Positions 19,020 to 29,022 are shown, numbered from the stretch's first letter. The stretch is DNA of 33,845 bases from Mikrocytos mackini (GCA_030180075.1 JASNJN010000317.1:1-33845); one strand, 5' to 3'. Notes: a model not told the origin generated them from the sequence alone. Numbers and translations are program-made.

Positions 19020-19172
19020 GCACTTAAATTTGAAAAGGGATGTATTTTAATTTGAAAAAAGGTGTACTTAAATTTAAAAAGGGGTGTACCCTATTTTGAG
19101 AAAGGGTGTACCAGTTTTGAAAGGGGTGTACTAATTTTGAAAAAGGATGCACTTATTTTGAAAATGGGTGTA
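19020..19172. repeat. Tandem array of 20-22-bp units upstream of the transposase
   Basis: About seven imperfect copies of a unit like TTTTGAAAAAGGTGTACTAA follow one another (GGATGT, GGTGTAC, GGGGTGTACC, GGGTGTACC, GGGGTGTAC, GGATGCAC, GGGTGTA as successive cores). It lies about 125 bases upstream of the transposase start codon. It probably marks the right subterminal region of the transposase's own element, although I found no inverted partner array on the left. Confidence 0.65.
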
Positions 19173-19430
19173 AAATTTTATAGAAACCTCTATAACTTTT
19201 TGTACTTAGTAAGATGGCCTAGACGTGGCCAAGGGCACATCAGCCCCAAAATGCGTAACGATCGTCCTTATATAATCAAAGCTTTATTAATAATTTTCAT
19301 AATGAAGGAAGAAACGATTGTTACGTTAGATATCCCATTAAGCTAATTATGAAAGACAATGGAACCAATAATCTTAATATTAACTTTTTAAACTGATAAA
19401 AATACGCCAAAATTTAGGGAAAATGTGGAC

Positions 19431-19697
19431 TTTCGTTTTTCACAAAACTTTTCCCTCTTTTATTTGTATTCTAAAATCTATAATTTTTATTTGTATACAT
19501 TTATTATCATACAACAAACAACGATATTGATTCAAAATATATTTTTGGAGGAATCCCCCTAAAATTGCATATTTTCTGAAATTTTAATTTTCGTGATTTG
19601 ATAAACTTTCTTGCCGTTAATAGGAAGCGATGAAACTTTAAATAGAGGCCCTTTCTGTACTTACCGCTCTACAAAGCCCTTCAAACACGTAAAGAAT
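19431..19697 (+). repeat. Left terminal inverted repeat of the Mutator-like element
   Basis: This 267-bp arm matches the reverse complement of 23402-23668. Shared landmarks include AGAGGCCCTTTCTGTACTTA, GAGGAATCCCCCTAAAATTG and CTTCAAACACGTAAAGAAT at the inner edge. It diverges sharply after the inner edge. Confidence 0.9.
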
Positions 19698-19860
19698 ATG
19701 GATATGAATAAGGATATGAAATTTTTTTATTTCAGTCTCAAACTATACAGTAACGGTAGACTTGCCGTATAACTACAAGCTTACTTTCGTTCATGGAAAT
19801 TAATTTCCGGCTTAGATGATTGACTGTCAAGTAATTCCCATATCTGTTCTTACATTTGGA

Positions 19861-20144
19861 GAGAAGATAAATTTTGGGCCAGCCCACACTTGGGCTGGAC
19901 CAGGGCTGGCCCAAATGATGGTCTAGCCCAAAATTTATCCATTATATGTACGGGAAAATTTGAATATGCAATAATTATATCATTATGAACAATAATAAAA
20001 TAAATATTAATTAAGATCACGCAGAAATAATAATATTTTGACCAATAAAACATTTTGTTCTTGTAAATATAAAATAACAGCCCAAATCTGGTCTAGCCCA
20101 CCATCCAGCCCAAAAGTGGGCTAGCCCAAAATTTATCCGTTCTC
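19861..20144. mobile_element. GGGCTGG-rich MITE G inserted in the Mutator-like element
   Basis: Inverted ends read GAGAAGATAAATTTTGGGCC on the left and GAGAACGGATAAATTTTGGG on the minus strand from the right. Inside each end lie several GGGCTGG/GGGCTAG words and their complements. The interior of the 284-bp element is AT-rich and non-coding. It abuts the broken FLYWCH transposase frame, which runs into it: the residues after RERIN, including WAGWWARP, are translated MITE sequence. Confidence 0.7.
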
Positions 20145-20824
20145 GAATACGAGATTCATCTACATATTTAGCTTTTAAATAATGTATATAATCTTTCGTT
20201 ATAATTTCATAACGATATTGTATGTCATTGAATTCAAGCCCGGAAATCAAATCTCTCCACACTCTTTCTATTTCTATGCCAGATCTGAGTTTGTTTATAA
20301 GCATAGATTTTGTTAAGTGAGAAATAGAGATCTGGTCAAAGTCTGGTTTATGGTTGTGAGATAAATTGTATGTTAAGGCTATGTTGGTTTTTGAGTACTT
20401 TCTGATCGTTATATGACATGGGCATGTTTGCAAGTTGTCATATCTAAACTTACATCTATAATAAATGTAAGTTAAGGTGGGAAGCAGTGGAAACCATGGT
20501 TAATGTTTGTCGTTTTGTTTTCAAAACTCCGTCAAGAAACAAATTCAATTTACCCAAGCACGTATATCTTTCTTTAGTAATTCTTATTTCTCGTCCATGT
20601 ATATCTTGATAATGTCGTACTACTTGGTTGTATAAACGAAAGTACTTTAAATAATCCTTACATATATAAGACATCTCGTTTTCATTGACTGAAATATTGA
20701 ATGAGTTATTTCTCGTATTATTGGGGGTTGATTCGACATATGAAGCATCAAGGTTAGTTGAAGCTTCGTTATGGCAATTACTTGAATTCATATTCAAAGA
20801 TTCATTGCGAGAATCACTGGACAT
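20017..20824 (-). pseudogene. Broken Mutator-like transposase, FLYWCH zinc-finger region
   Basis: Two minus-strand frames make up the N-terminal part of a MULE transposase. The upstream one (20456-20824, ATG at 20824) is asparagine- and serine-rich and then reads LNLFLDGVLKTKRQT, the first strands of a FLYWCH finger. After a frame change near 20460-20510, the downstream one continues YRCKFRYDNLQTCPCHITIR and LSHNHKPD, giving the C-x(n)-C-x-C and H-x-H zinc ligands. A helical segment follows (IERVWRDLISGLEF). The frame then enters MITE G at 20144, so the DDE catalytic domain is absent. FLYWCH fingers at the N-terminus are a known MULE feature. Confidence 0.6.
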
Positions 20825-20841
20825 GTCTAGCCGTAAAGGTC

Positions 20842-21297
20842 TTAATAAATGCAGGCATCGCCTACATCTATCTTCTCTGTTTGTTCTTCTTGTTTGTCCG
20901 CGGCATAGAACTCTTGACTACCATAAAGAGGTTCCGTTTTTGAATTATCCTCATCAATCAAAGTTCCTCTATTGCCAACCTCTAAATTAACCATGTCAGT
21001 TGTTATTGGCCGAGTTTTCTTATTACTACCGAAGGAAAGTGGGAATTTGTTCATTTCCCCCTGTATAGCAGTTTTTTCATGTATAATAGGGCTATGACTT
21101 GATACATTGCATTTTATTGAACTCTCAACAGATATGGAATCACAGCTGACTTGTGTATCATTTGCATCATCGGCTATTGTCTTTGGTAGGCCATAGGGTA
21201 GTTGTACGCTTGTGTTATACATTGATAACTTATCGTGTGTGATCTTCTTCTGTTTGTTCTCGTTGCCAGTTGATGTTTTCTGGGACTTATTTTCCAT
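20842..21297 (-). CDS. Hydrophilic 151-aa frame inside the Mutator-like element
   Basis: An ATG frame with a lysine-rich start (MENKSQKTSTGNENKQKK) and a long polar, serine- and asparagine-rich body without any domain I recognise. It lies immediately upstream of, and on the same strand as, the broken MULE transposase, so it may be that protein's disordered N-terminus now separated by a frame change, or an accessory frame of the element. An AAATTAAAATTAA leader precedes the ATG. Confidence 0.4.
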   Translation of the reverse strand: MENKSQKTSTGNENKQKKITHDKLSMYNTSVQLPYGLPKTIADDANDTQVSCDSISVESSIKCNVSSHSPIIHEKTAIQGEMNKFPLSFGSNKKTRPITTDMVNLEVGNRGTLIDEDNSKTEPLYGSQEFYAADKQEEQTEKIDVGDACIY

Positions 21298-22519
21298 TTA
21301 ATTTTAATTTTTTTGTTGAATCGACGTATGGGGAAGTTATGGAAAGAAGAAATGAAAATTTCAAAAAATTAAAAATTTTCTTTACATTGGATTATTCCGT
21401 TGTACACAACTTACAAAGTTATAATATACAACAGTACTGAGAATTAATTCAGGTAAACAAAGATGTAATTCGTCAAGGGCAATAATTACCCCGGCTATTC
21501 GAAATCTAACACTTTAAGACTCTAATTTCCCAGACAGCGCTGTTATCACCATCATCATCATACAAATGGTTATATTCTATTGTAAACAAGTGTTGGAACC
21601 ATCAATTCCCAGATATCAGTTCGGATAAAAGTTCTAGTAAGGAATAAGAGTTACAACAAAATAACATAGGACTTATATTGTTATTCGCTTTACAGCTAAC
21701 TACTAGGAATACACTATTGATTTCTACAATGCTTCGAAACTTCCCGTTTTCTTTTTAACCGACCGAACCATAAACACATGATAACACAAAAATAATTTCA
21801 ATAAATAAGAAACAGGATACAAATAACGAAAAATTACACAGTAGATTTGAAGTTGTATTTACGCGCAGCATTAAATTTCCAAACCTGTTATTTTGGTATC
21901 AGTAGACTAGTTACATGGCCTCCAGTGATGTTTTGAGGTTTTAAATGGAAATTAATTGGTGCAGTTATTCTTATATATGGTCAATTCACTGATTTAAACT
22001 TGAGATGCAGGCATAGAACTTAGAGATATATCTATAATCGTCTTTATTGCACTACTAACTTTTGGAAGGGATATTTAAAAATACCTTTTTAAAAAACATC
22101 CATTTTATGTAGGGAAGCATGTATTTGGAAAGGATATCACGATTAAGATTTTTTAACATGGGTGAGATTGTGAATTAATAACATAAACTAGCCTAAATAG
22201 AAAGTTTACCCAGGTTATACAAATGTATTAAGCTAAGACTATCGAAAATACTCATAAATCCTCGGGAATTGATATACTCAACTGTGTTGTTATTAAAATA
22301 AATAAAATTGATTTAACATATGTTTGTATTTTAATATCAAATTATAAATAAAATTTTGTCGAATTATTTTCAATATACAAATGTTTTATCAATAATAACA
22401 ATAAATTATTTACGAGGTTATTTTGATTTTTAAATTTCGTGTATCAAATTAGTTTGTATCATTTAACATGGCGGTGATCTTACATCACAAGATATGGCTA
22501 CGTAATTATCTATTTCAAT
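21298..22519. other. Non-coding interior of the Mutator-like element
   Basis: There is no substantial reading frame or recognisable repeat. Segments at 21300-21440 are A/T runs; 21900-22200 is ordinary AT-rich sequence. Confidence 0.5.
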
Positions 22520-22527
22520 GTTGTGCG

Positions 22528-22937
22528 CAGGGTTGGTCGGATTAAACCGCCCGGTTTAATCCGAATGGTTAAAACCGGTAAAATCCGTCCCGGTCAAAAC
22601 GTTTAGGACGTTTTGTCCGGATAAAACCCCTTATTTGGTAGGGGAAATTTTCAGAAAATTTTTGGCGCGAGTTTATCGGGTTTTTGTTAAATTTTGATTT
22701 TACATTTTATGGTTCAGATTTTGATGATTTTTTATGATTCAATAAACATTTTGTTTCTTATTTCCTGGCATTACACTCTATTGTTTGATTGAATATGAAA
22801 ATTAGAAAATGTCGAATATTTTTCAAAATCAAGTTTTGTGATTTTTCAGACGGTTTAAACCAGTTTAATCCGGTTTTAACCAGGTTAAAACCGTGTCCCA
22901 GACAAAACGTTTTATCTGCGGACTAAAACCAACCCTG
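22528..22937. mobile_element. hAT-type MITE with a perfect 8-bp target duplication
   Basis: The 410-bp unit begins CAGGGTTGGTCGGATTAAAC and ends ...CTAAAACCAACCCTG, so the terminal inverted repeat is CAGGGTTGGT. It is flanked by an exact direct repeat GTTGTGCG at 22520-22527 and 22938-22945. Eight-base duplications and CAGGG tips are hallmarks of hAT elements. The subterminal parts contain many CGGTTTAA and AAACCGG words in both orientations. The interior is non-coding, so the element needs a hAT transposase in trans. Confidence 0.93.
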
Positions 22938-23401
22938 GTTGTGCGTTGTGATTATAGTTCTGAAAGTCTAAGAGAAACTAGACTGATTAAGAAGATTCAA
23001 ATTAGATACCCTTAAATATTTCTTAATACCATGCGTGTAAAAACGTCTATTTCTTTTTCTGTATCTATATAAGTCTGCTTTTGTTTGGTTTATCAATGAA
23101 ACTTTCGAATTAAACACCATTAACTCTGTAGCCAATGTATCCGAATAAAGTGGACTCCGAATAAGTTCTTACCTGTATTGAATGGGTATTTAAATAACAC
23201 CAAGTAATTGAAATGTGTATTCTTATTCTACGGATATTCAAAATTCTGTTCAATATATAGGCCTTATGCCCATTTGTTATAGGGAATCAAACAACAAATT
23301 ACGTTCCAAAATATGAAATATCCATAAAGCTAGGCTCAGATCTATTATGTGTAAGTAGTACTAACATGGCTTATTGAATTTCATCGTAGACTATCAGGCA
23401 A

Positions 23402-23668
23402 ATTCTTTACGTGTTTGAAGGGCTTTGTAGAGCGGTAAGTACAGAAAGGGCCTCTATTTAAAGTTTCATCGCTTCCTATTAACGGCAAGAAAGTTTATCA
23501 AATCACGAAAATTAAAATTTCAGAAAATATGCAATTTTAGGGGGATTCCTCCAAAAATATATTTTGAATCAATATCGTTGTTTGTTGTATGATAATAAAT
23601 GTATACAAATAAAAATTATAGATTTTAGAATACAAATAAAAGAGGAAAAAGTTTTGTGAAAAACAAAA
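23402..23668 (-). repeat. Right terminal inverted repeat of the Mutator-like element
   Basis: This is the reverse complement of 19431-19697 with equal length and only a few visible differences, mainly near the outer edge. Its inner edge is ATTCTTTACGTG at 23402. Confidence 0.9.
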
Positions 23669-24858
23669 CTCGAAAAATGAAAATTACATAGACCCTTCTA
23701 ACTAATCAATACTGATTCCTCTGAATTGAAATATGAACATAAAGCCCAAAACACAACGCCACCAGATAAAACAAAGGAAGAACAAATCAAAAAGGTATTA
23801 AAAGGAAATATCAGATAAGTATCTATATGAAAGTATAATACTGAAACAAGCTAACCATATTATTAAGTTGTCATATAATCTGTATTAGGTACGAACATTT
23901 TTGAAATAAAACATTTATATTTGAATAAAATGCAAAGTCATTAAAATTTTTCGTTTAAATCAAGTTATGGATTTTTATGATCCTATTACTTAGTTATTAT
24001 ACTTGTTAAAGTTATTTATTTTAACTAAAAGTTTCCGAGCAAAATTCACACATAATTGTATTAATCTCGATGTCTTTCTGGAACTTAGACATGGTTTCTT
24101 ATTTACTCATTTATATTTCACAATGCTGCAATATTAATTTCGCTAACCGTTGTTTCTACCTAATCTTTGCACTTCATGTGAATGATCAAATTCTCTTAAA
24201 AGTTTCTATCAATTTAATCCAGAAATGGAAATTTAGTATACAGTGCATTGCTATTTCTATTTATAAGAATTCGGTCTACGTCTATAAGTTCAACAAGTAC
24301 TTTTGTTGTTTTAATATACCGCAATATGGATTCCCTGACTCTAAAATTCGATAAAAAATTTGTAGTATAGGTTTATTCTTTTTGGTTTCTTTGTTTACAC
24401 TACCCTTGCAATTGCATTATTTTTCTTCTAGACTATTCTGTAATAAATTGAGTAAACAATAAGTTCTTTATTTGCATTCGGTCTATTTTATACAAAACAT
24501 GATTAAAATCCAACACACTCCTATAAAATTAAACTGAAAGCTTTTCGATTATTTAAAAACTAATATCATTCCATCGTCCTTATTATGCCCGTTATCGACT
24601 TTCCTTAACCCATTTAACACTATAATTATTATTGATAACGTGGATGGCTTGCTTATCTTTGTCATTTCGAAATCTCGCCAAATACAGCGAGGTTTTACTA
24701 GTCAACAACCATGATAATGTTTGTTATCGTAATCTTAAAAGGTATATTTGTTTGTTCCAGTTTATCTGGTCTATCTTATGATCGGCTATCAAAAGAATTA
24801 TTTTAACCTATTAATATAATCCTCTGATGTTTACAATTATAAAGCAGTATGTATGTTT
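23669..24858. other. Gene-free spacer
   Basis: AT-rich sequence without a convincing gene. The longest frame (24070-24354, plus strand, 94 codons) has a hydrophobic, tyrosine- and isoleucine-heavy composition expected of random AT-rich sequence, and I do not count it. Confidence 0.5.
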
Positions 24859-25060
24859 AGAGGCCGTGGACTAGTGGCAGGAAGCTCGGGGCATCCTTAT
24901 CAGGCGGGTTCGAATCCTGTCACTGGAAAACACCAGACACGTATACATTGGTGCTAAGCATTAACATCCATGGCTACGGCTGCGAACTAACGTTTACAGT
25001 TACGCTATGTGTGGGAGAGTTAAATACTCTAGATGTACAACGGTCTGGCTAACCTTTTTT
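24859..25060 (+). mobile_element. tRNA-derived, SINE-like unit
   Basis: The unit has an RNA polymerase III type 2 promoter: an A box TGGACTAGTGG (24867-24877, one mismatch to consensus) and a perfect B box GGTTCGAATCC (24907-24917). The region from AGGCCGTGG to CACTGG resembles a tRNA body, but no clean anticodon stem can be drawn. A further ~130 bases of unrelated sequence end at a T6 run (25055-25060), a Pol III terminator. A tRNA head plus unrelated body plus T-run is the plan of a SINE. It lies directly against the next element's first reading frame, 4 bases before its ATG. Confidence 0.7.
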
Positions 25061-25064
25061 AAAA

Positions 25065-27503
25065 ATGTTAAATTTTTTAAAAAAGATTTTCCATAGCGAA
25101 AACGGTAGTGCTGAGAGCCCGAATGTTCAGGGTAACAGCGAAACGCCGTGTGATAAACCTAAACAAGGTACCGATATGGACTCACTAGAAGTTTGTGGGC
25201 CCCTGCAGGCGGAAACATCTGAAGAGGTACGCCGGGGGAACGAGCCCAAACGTGACATGGGAAGCACTAGAAACGTGGAGGAGGAACCTTCTCGAACCCA
25301 ACATGAACACGGAATTAGATCTCAAGGTAACCGAGACCGCAAAGAGAAAGTAAAAGAGGAAATGAGAGAGGAGCAGGAGAACATCCCGACCAAAGCTGCC
25401 ACTTTGGCCGGCCAGGAAGTGAATGAGCGAAATAGAGGCTCCAAACAAGGAGGGCCAGCACCAGCCAAGAATAAGGAGCAATTAAAGATAACCCGGTGGG
25501 TAACAAAGCCGGAGGGCCAGAAAGCGGAAGGGCAACCCAAAACATCGAAAGGGGACCCCGCGCATGAAAGGTCACGCCTTGGAAGAGCACAACCCAAAAG
25601 TGACCAAAAAAACGAAAAAGTTATTTTAAAAAATAAAATTTCCAAAAAAACTGTCGACATGCCACCAAGAAAAACAAAGACCACGAAGACCACGAAAACA
25701 GTACGAAACTTAACAAGAGCGGAAAAGGAAGCACAGAAGCTGCTTAGAGAGTCAGAGGTCGAACTAGGCCTCCGGAAGGCAACACCAAAGGATGATGGGG
25801 ACCAAGAGAGTGTGATGAAAGACAAAGAAATAAAGGAAACAGTACCAGAAACGAAAGAGATGTCAACACGAGAGAAACTGAAAAGGAAGGTGCGTGCGGG
25901 GAAGAAGGAAACCGATGAGACCTCGCTTGAAGAGGTCCAACCTATGGTTCCTGAACCTGAGCAAGCTACCAAGAAAGTGAAGCTCGCTGCAGAAGCGCCG
26001 GAGCCCAATTTCGAACTTGACAACGAAGAAAAAGGGAAGGGCCTGATCAAAGAGGCAGAGAGCTCAGAGAGCGAGAAGAAAAAAGAAAATACTGCTGTAA
26101 AGGAAAACAGCGAACAGACTCCTAGTATAAAAGAACACATAGAGACGCAGAAGCTGAAGGTTGCTAACTACAACATGAACGAGGAGAGAATCCGACAAGC
26201 AAGGTTCAGCGAGCAAAGAGTAAGGGAGTTCTTCAAGACCAATAAAGAGGTCTGGACAGACTCCCTAAGACTCAGGCGAGCAGACGTAGCCAAGTTTGTT
26301 CAGGATAGAATGAATGAAAAGAAACAAGTAGTTAGCAGCATTTCGGCTATCGAGAGGATACTGGATATGTTAGAGTACCGTAGTGCAGAGTACCCCTTTG
26401 GAATCCACGATTATATTGACGATTTGGTGATAAATGGCATCCCACCGTTTCTGGTAAGACTGGTAGTAGGACTGTTACCCTTTGATAGAAAACCTTCGAG
26501 TGCAGCCGGACGCATTGGAATACTATGGTACTTAACGACCTGGTACAGACAATGCCGCATGAATAGAACCGGTGACCTGTCAGCGAGATACATTAGAGTC
26601 CCGCTGTACATTATCCGGGAGTGGATGACGGAAATCAAATACCACCGCAAGTGTGACTCTCTTATGAAGACCGTTAAGCCTTCACTATACAAGAGAAGTT
26701 GGGTCCCCATCCACGAAAACATGCGAGAGCCCGACGCTGTCCAAATAATTGAGATAGGAGCAAAGTTGACTGACCCCATCCCATTTCCATCCCCAAGACA
26801 ATTTGAAGAAAAGAAGATCGAGCCCATTAGGACTGTGGCTCCGAGCATAACAAACCCGAACGACAAAGATGTCTCACTGAAAGATCTATACCTCAATACA
26901 GTAGGTAAGGAAGAGAAAAGTGGCAATGAGAGTAGACCGGCATGGCTACCGACAAATGAAGAAAAAATACAAGTATTTAGTTCAAAAGAAACTGAGAGTA
27001 GAGATATCGCAGCTGCGCACAAAAACTGGACAATTCCAGATCGAAATCCGACAGGACCTAAAAAGGATGCAAGAGATCCTCAACTGGGTCGTAGGACAGA
27101 TCAAGAAGATGCCAGGGAACGGCATGTGAATGGGAAAGAAGACCTCGGAAAAGGGGGTCGAATAAATAAATACCTTATTAAAGATGAACAATTGCTTGCA
27201 ATCTCATTTGACAAGGTGGTTCCCACAACAAGACCGTTCCATAGCAGCGAACCCAAAAATATAAACCAACAGAATAAACCCAAAGCTTTCAAAAATAACA
27301 AACCAACTACGGAAGTCATAGAATATATTACAGAAGAGGAAGAGTTTGACCAATCACAATCAAAGGATAACAACCCACGAGGAGCCAATACAGGCTCCCA
27401 CAAGGGAAGAGAAGGTTGGTCAAACAGTGAGAACAAAGAAAAGAAAACAAAGAAAAGGAAAACAAAAGGAAGAGAAATGATAAGGAAAACAATAAGGTGC
27501 TAG
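25065..27503 (+). CDS. Retroelement-like ORF1, 812 aa, unidentified
   Basis: The first 360 residues are a low-complexity, highly charged K/E/P/T region, with a basic KTKTTKTTKT patch near 205. A better-structured part follows (about 365-570) with aromatic and arginine-rich helices, for example DYIDDLVINGIPPFLVRLVV and RYIRVPLYIIREWM, then another charged tail of about 240 residues. The composition is far less AT-rich than the host genes nearby, which points to a separate origin. I find no zinc knuckle and no polymerase motif. The layout fits an RNA-binding ORF1 of a LINE or a gag-like protein, by position and charge only. The frame is open throughout. A virus-derived origin cannot be excluded. 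Confidence 0.5.
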   Translation: MLNFLKKIFHSENGSAESPNVQGNSETPCDKPKQGTDMDSLEVCGPLQAETSEEVRRGNEPKRDMGSTRNVEEEPSRTQHEHGIRSQGNRDRKEKVKEEMREEQENIPTKAATLAGQEVNERNRGSKQGGPAPAKNKEQLKITRWVTKPEGQKAEGQPKTSKGDPAHERSRLGRAQPKSDQKNEKVILKNKISKKTVDMPPRKTKTTKTTKTVRNLTRAEKEAQKLLRESEVELGLRKATPKDDGDQESVMKDKEIKETVPETKEMSTREKLKRKVRAGKKETDETSLEEVQPMVPEPEQATKKVKLAAEAPEPNFELDNEEKGKGLIKEAESSESEKKKENTAVKENSEQTPSIKEHIETQKLKVANYNMNEERIRQARFSEQRVREFFKTNKEVWTDSLRLRRADVAKFVQDRMNEKKQVVSSISAIERILDMLEYRSAEYPFGIHDYIDDLVINGIPPFLVRLVVGLLPFDRKPSSAAGRIGILWYLTTWYRQCRMNRTGDLSARYIRVPLYIIREWMTEIKYHRKCDSLMKTVKPSLYKRSWVPIHENMREPDAVQIIEIGAKLTDPIPFPSPRQFEEKKIEPIRTVAPSITNPNDKDVSLKDLYLNTVGKEEKSGNESRPAWLPTNEEKIQVFSSKETESRDIAAAHKNWTIPDRNPTGPKKDARDPQLGRRTDQEDARERHVNGKEDLGKGGRINKYLIKDEQLLAISFDKVVPTTRPFHSSEPKNINQQNKPKAFKNNKPTTEVIEYITEEEEFDQSQSKDNNPRGANTGSHKGREGWSNSENKEKKTKKRKTKGREMIRKTIRC

Positions 27504-28378
27504 AAGACGATGTCGAAATAAAATTAGAAAAGAACGAAACTGAAGGAGAGAGAGGTAGTGATGACGGAGGAGAGTCGGACTCCAGTGAGTACTCCTATGG
27601 AGAACCAGAAGAGGACGAAGGCGAAGGTGAGTCCCATGACCAAGAGGACTCAGAATACCTTTGGCAACAAGTCCTGGCTCTGATTGCTCACGAAAAGAAA
27701 TACCCGAACCCCGTTAGACAGTTACCCAAATCCAGAAAGATTATACCGAAAGAAGAGTTAAGAACCCTAAGGAAAGTACTTGCTTGGAAAAAAGATGTGA
27801 TCACTTTAACGGAGCTTAGTGCGGCACTCTACCTGACGTACTCTGGAGAGTTTCCGACAAGGAAACCATACCACAGAGGACCGCAGAGTAGAGACGAACT
27901 TAAGAAAGCTCTTAACCAACTACATGCGTTCAAGGAAGGGAGACTAAACCCTGAGAAGAACGAGCAAGTAGCTAAGCAGCACAGACTAATAGGGAAGCAC
28001 GATGCGAAGTTAAAGATCTCTAAGCTAAACGGGATCAATGGGATGTTGACCAAACAAGATAACCTGAAAAGGTGGAAGGCCTCTATTAAGAAACAGAATC
28101 TCGATACAGATAGGTTCGGTAAGTTTCCGGGGGCCAAAGCCGAATCCCTTAAATACGTCAAAATCCCTGAAAACCAATCACACCTGACATTTTGGAAGGG
28201 AATTTGGAAAGAAGACAACTACTACGATGAGCGATCCATGGTGTTGGCACTAGAAAACAGTGGCCTCAAGAGGGCTATAAATCGTCACCCCACATTTTCT
28301 TCCATTTCCCACACTATCTTCCAATTCCCACACTCAGACCAATTTTATCATGATTTTTACCAGAAATACGGAAAATAA
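27497..28378 (+). CDS. Retroelement-like ORF2, N-terminal part only
   Basis: This frame overlaps the end of ORF1 and opens with an acidic, serine-rich stretch (SDSSEYSYGEPEEDEGEGE). A lysine/arginine-rich region follows, then LTFWKGIWKEDNYYDE (about residues 228-243). An FW..IW motif of this kind occurs, as I recall, just ahead of the reverse transcriptase in R4/Dong-type LINEs. No reverse transcriptase motif is present, because the last ~31 residues (after about 28281) are translated MITE sequence. The element is therefore incomplete at its 3' side. It shares the raised GC content of ORF1. No ATG lies near its start, so how it was translated cannot be read from the sequence. Confidence 0.4.
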   Translation: MLEDDVEIKLEKNETEGERGSDDGGESDSSEYSYGEPEEDEGEGESHDQEDSEYLWQQVLALIAHEKKYPNPVRQLPKSRKIIPKEELRTLRKVLAWKKDVITLTELSAALYLTYSGEFPTRKPYHRGPQSRDELKKALNQLHAFKEGRLNPEKNEQVAKQHRLIGKHDAKLKISKLNGINGMLTKQDNLKRWKASIKKQNLDTDRFGKFPGAKAESLKYVKIPENQSHLTFWKGIWKEDNYYDERSMVLALENSGLKRAINRHPTFSSISHTIFQFPHSDQFYHDFYQKYGK

Positions 28379-29022
28379 TGCCATCTCACGGCTATATACT
28401 CACATTAGCCCCATATTGTGCATATTTAACATTTTCAGTGAGTACTCTAGCATAGGTTTTTTCAAAAATTAAAAATGGTTTTTTTGTTTTTTTCCGAGCC
28501 TAGCGAACAACAAAATACTCTGAATATTGGCCAATTATTACATACTATCTATTTAATGAATAAATATAAGCATATTTACACGGTTGAATAACCAACTACG
28601 TACTCACATTACAGTGACTTTTAAGTTGATTTTTATCACTAAATATGGCATGTGGGAATAAATTATATTTAATTTTAGGGATAATTTTTGAAAATTATTA
28701 CAAATATATTAGGTTATGAAAGCTGGGAAGTTGATTTTACACAATAATATACATTAATTTCCTGAAATTTTAAAAATTGGAAAATTGGAAAATTGCTCGT
28801 AATATCCAAGAATATAGTGTGGATTTTCGTATTAACAGATCAAAATAGTCTCGGTCTCTGGGAAATATCGTCATACATCGGTTAGGATGTGTGAAACACC
28901 ATAAAACCGCCAGCAATCATGCTAAAATGGACGATCGTGGGATATGGAAGATAGTGTGGGAATCGGAAGAAAGTGTGGGAATTGGAAGAAAGTTTGGGAA
29001 ATGGAAGAAAGTGTGGGAAACA
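28282..29022. mobile_element. MITE E with 19-bp subterminal repeats
   Basis: The right end carries four near-perfect 19-bp units (CCCACACTTTCTTCCAATT type, minus strand, about 28940-29019). The left end has two to three of the same units inverted (28290-28340: ACATTTTCTTCCATTTCCC, ACACTATCTTCCAATTCCC). The 741-bp interior is AT-rich and non-coding. It truncates the retroelement-like ORF2 on its left and a minus-strand frame on its right. No target duplication could be fixed. Confidence 0.75.

Larger units (their letters stand above)
19431..23668. mobile_element. Mutator-like element with 267-bp terminal inverted repeats
   Basis: The two ends are inverted repeats of equal length: 19431-19697 and 23402-23668. 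They align without gaps by eye and are almost identical. The interior carries a broken minus-strand transposase region with a FLYWCH-type zinc finger (20017-20824) and a second short frame (20842-21297). Two smaller elements sit inside: one at 19861-20144 and a hAT MITE at 22528-22937. No DDE core is left, so this copy is non-autonomous. I could not find an 8-11-bp target duplication outside the ends, so the outer borders may be slightly off. Confidence 0.75.

Noticed and set aside
19062-19346. A 94-aa protein with repeated FEKGCTSFERGV-like motifs
   Set aside because: The apparent protein repeat is just the translation of the 20-22-bp DNA array upstream of the transposase.
19850-20053. 67-aa minus-strand frame with a WARPSFGPALVQP segment
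   Set aside because: It is the translation of the GGGCTGG words of MITE G.
24070-24354. 94-aa plus-strand frame
   Set aside because: Composition is that of random AT-rich sequence and nothing else supports it.
24859-24926. A functional tRNA gene
   Set aside because: The A and B boxes are good, but no clean acceptor or anticodon stem can be drawn and a T-run ends the unit 130 bases later. A SINE-like unit fits better.
25185-27436. Long minus-strand frames opposite the retroelement-like ORF1
   Set aside because: They are serine- and leucine-heavy shadows of a charged plus-strand protein and have no independent support.
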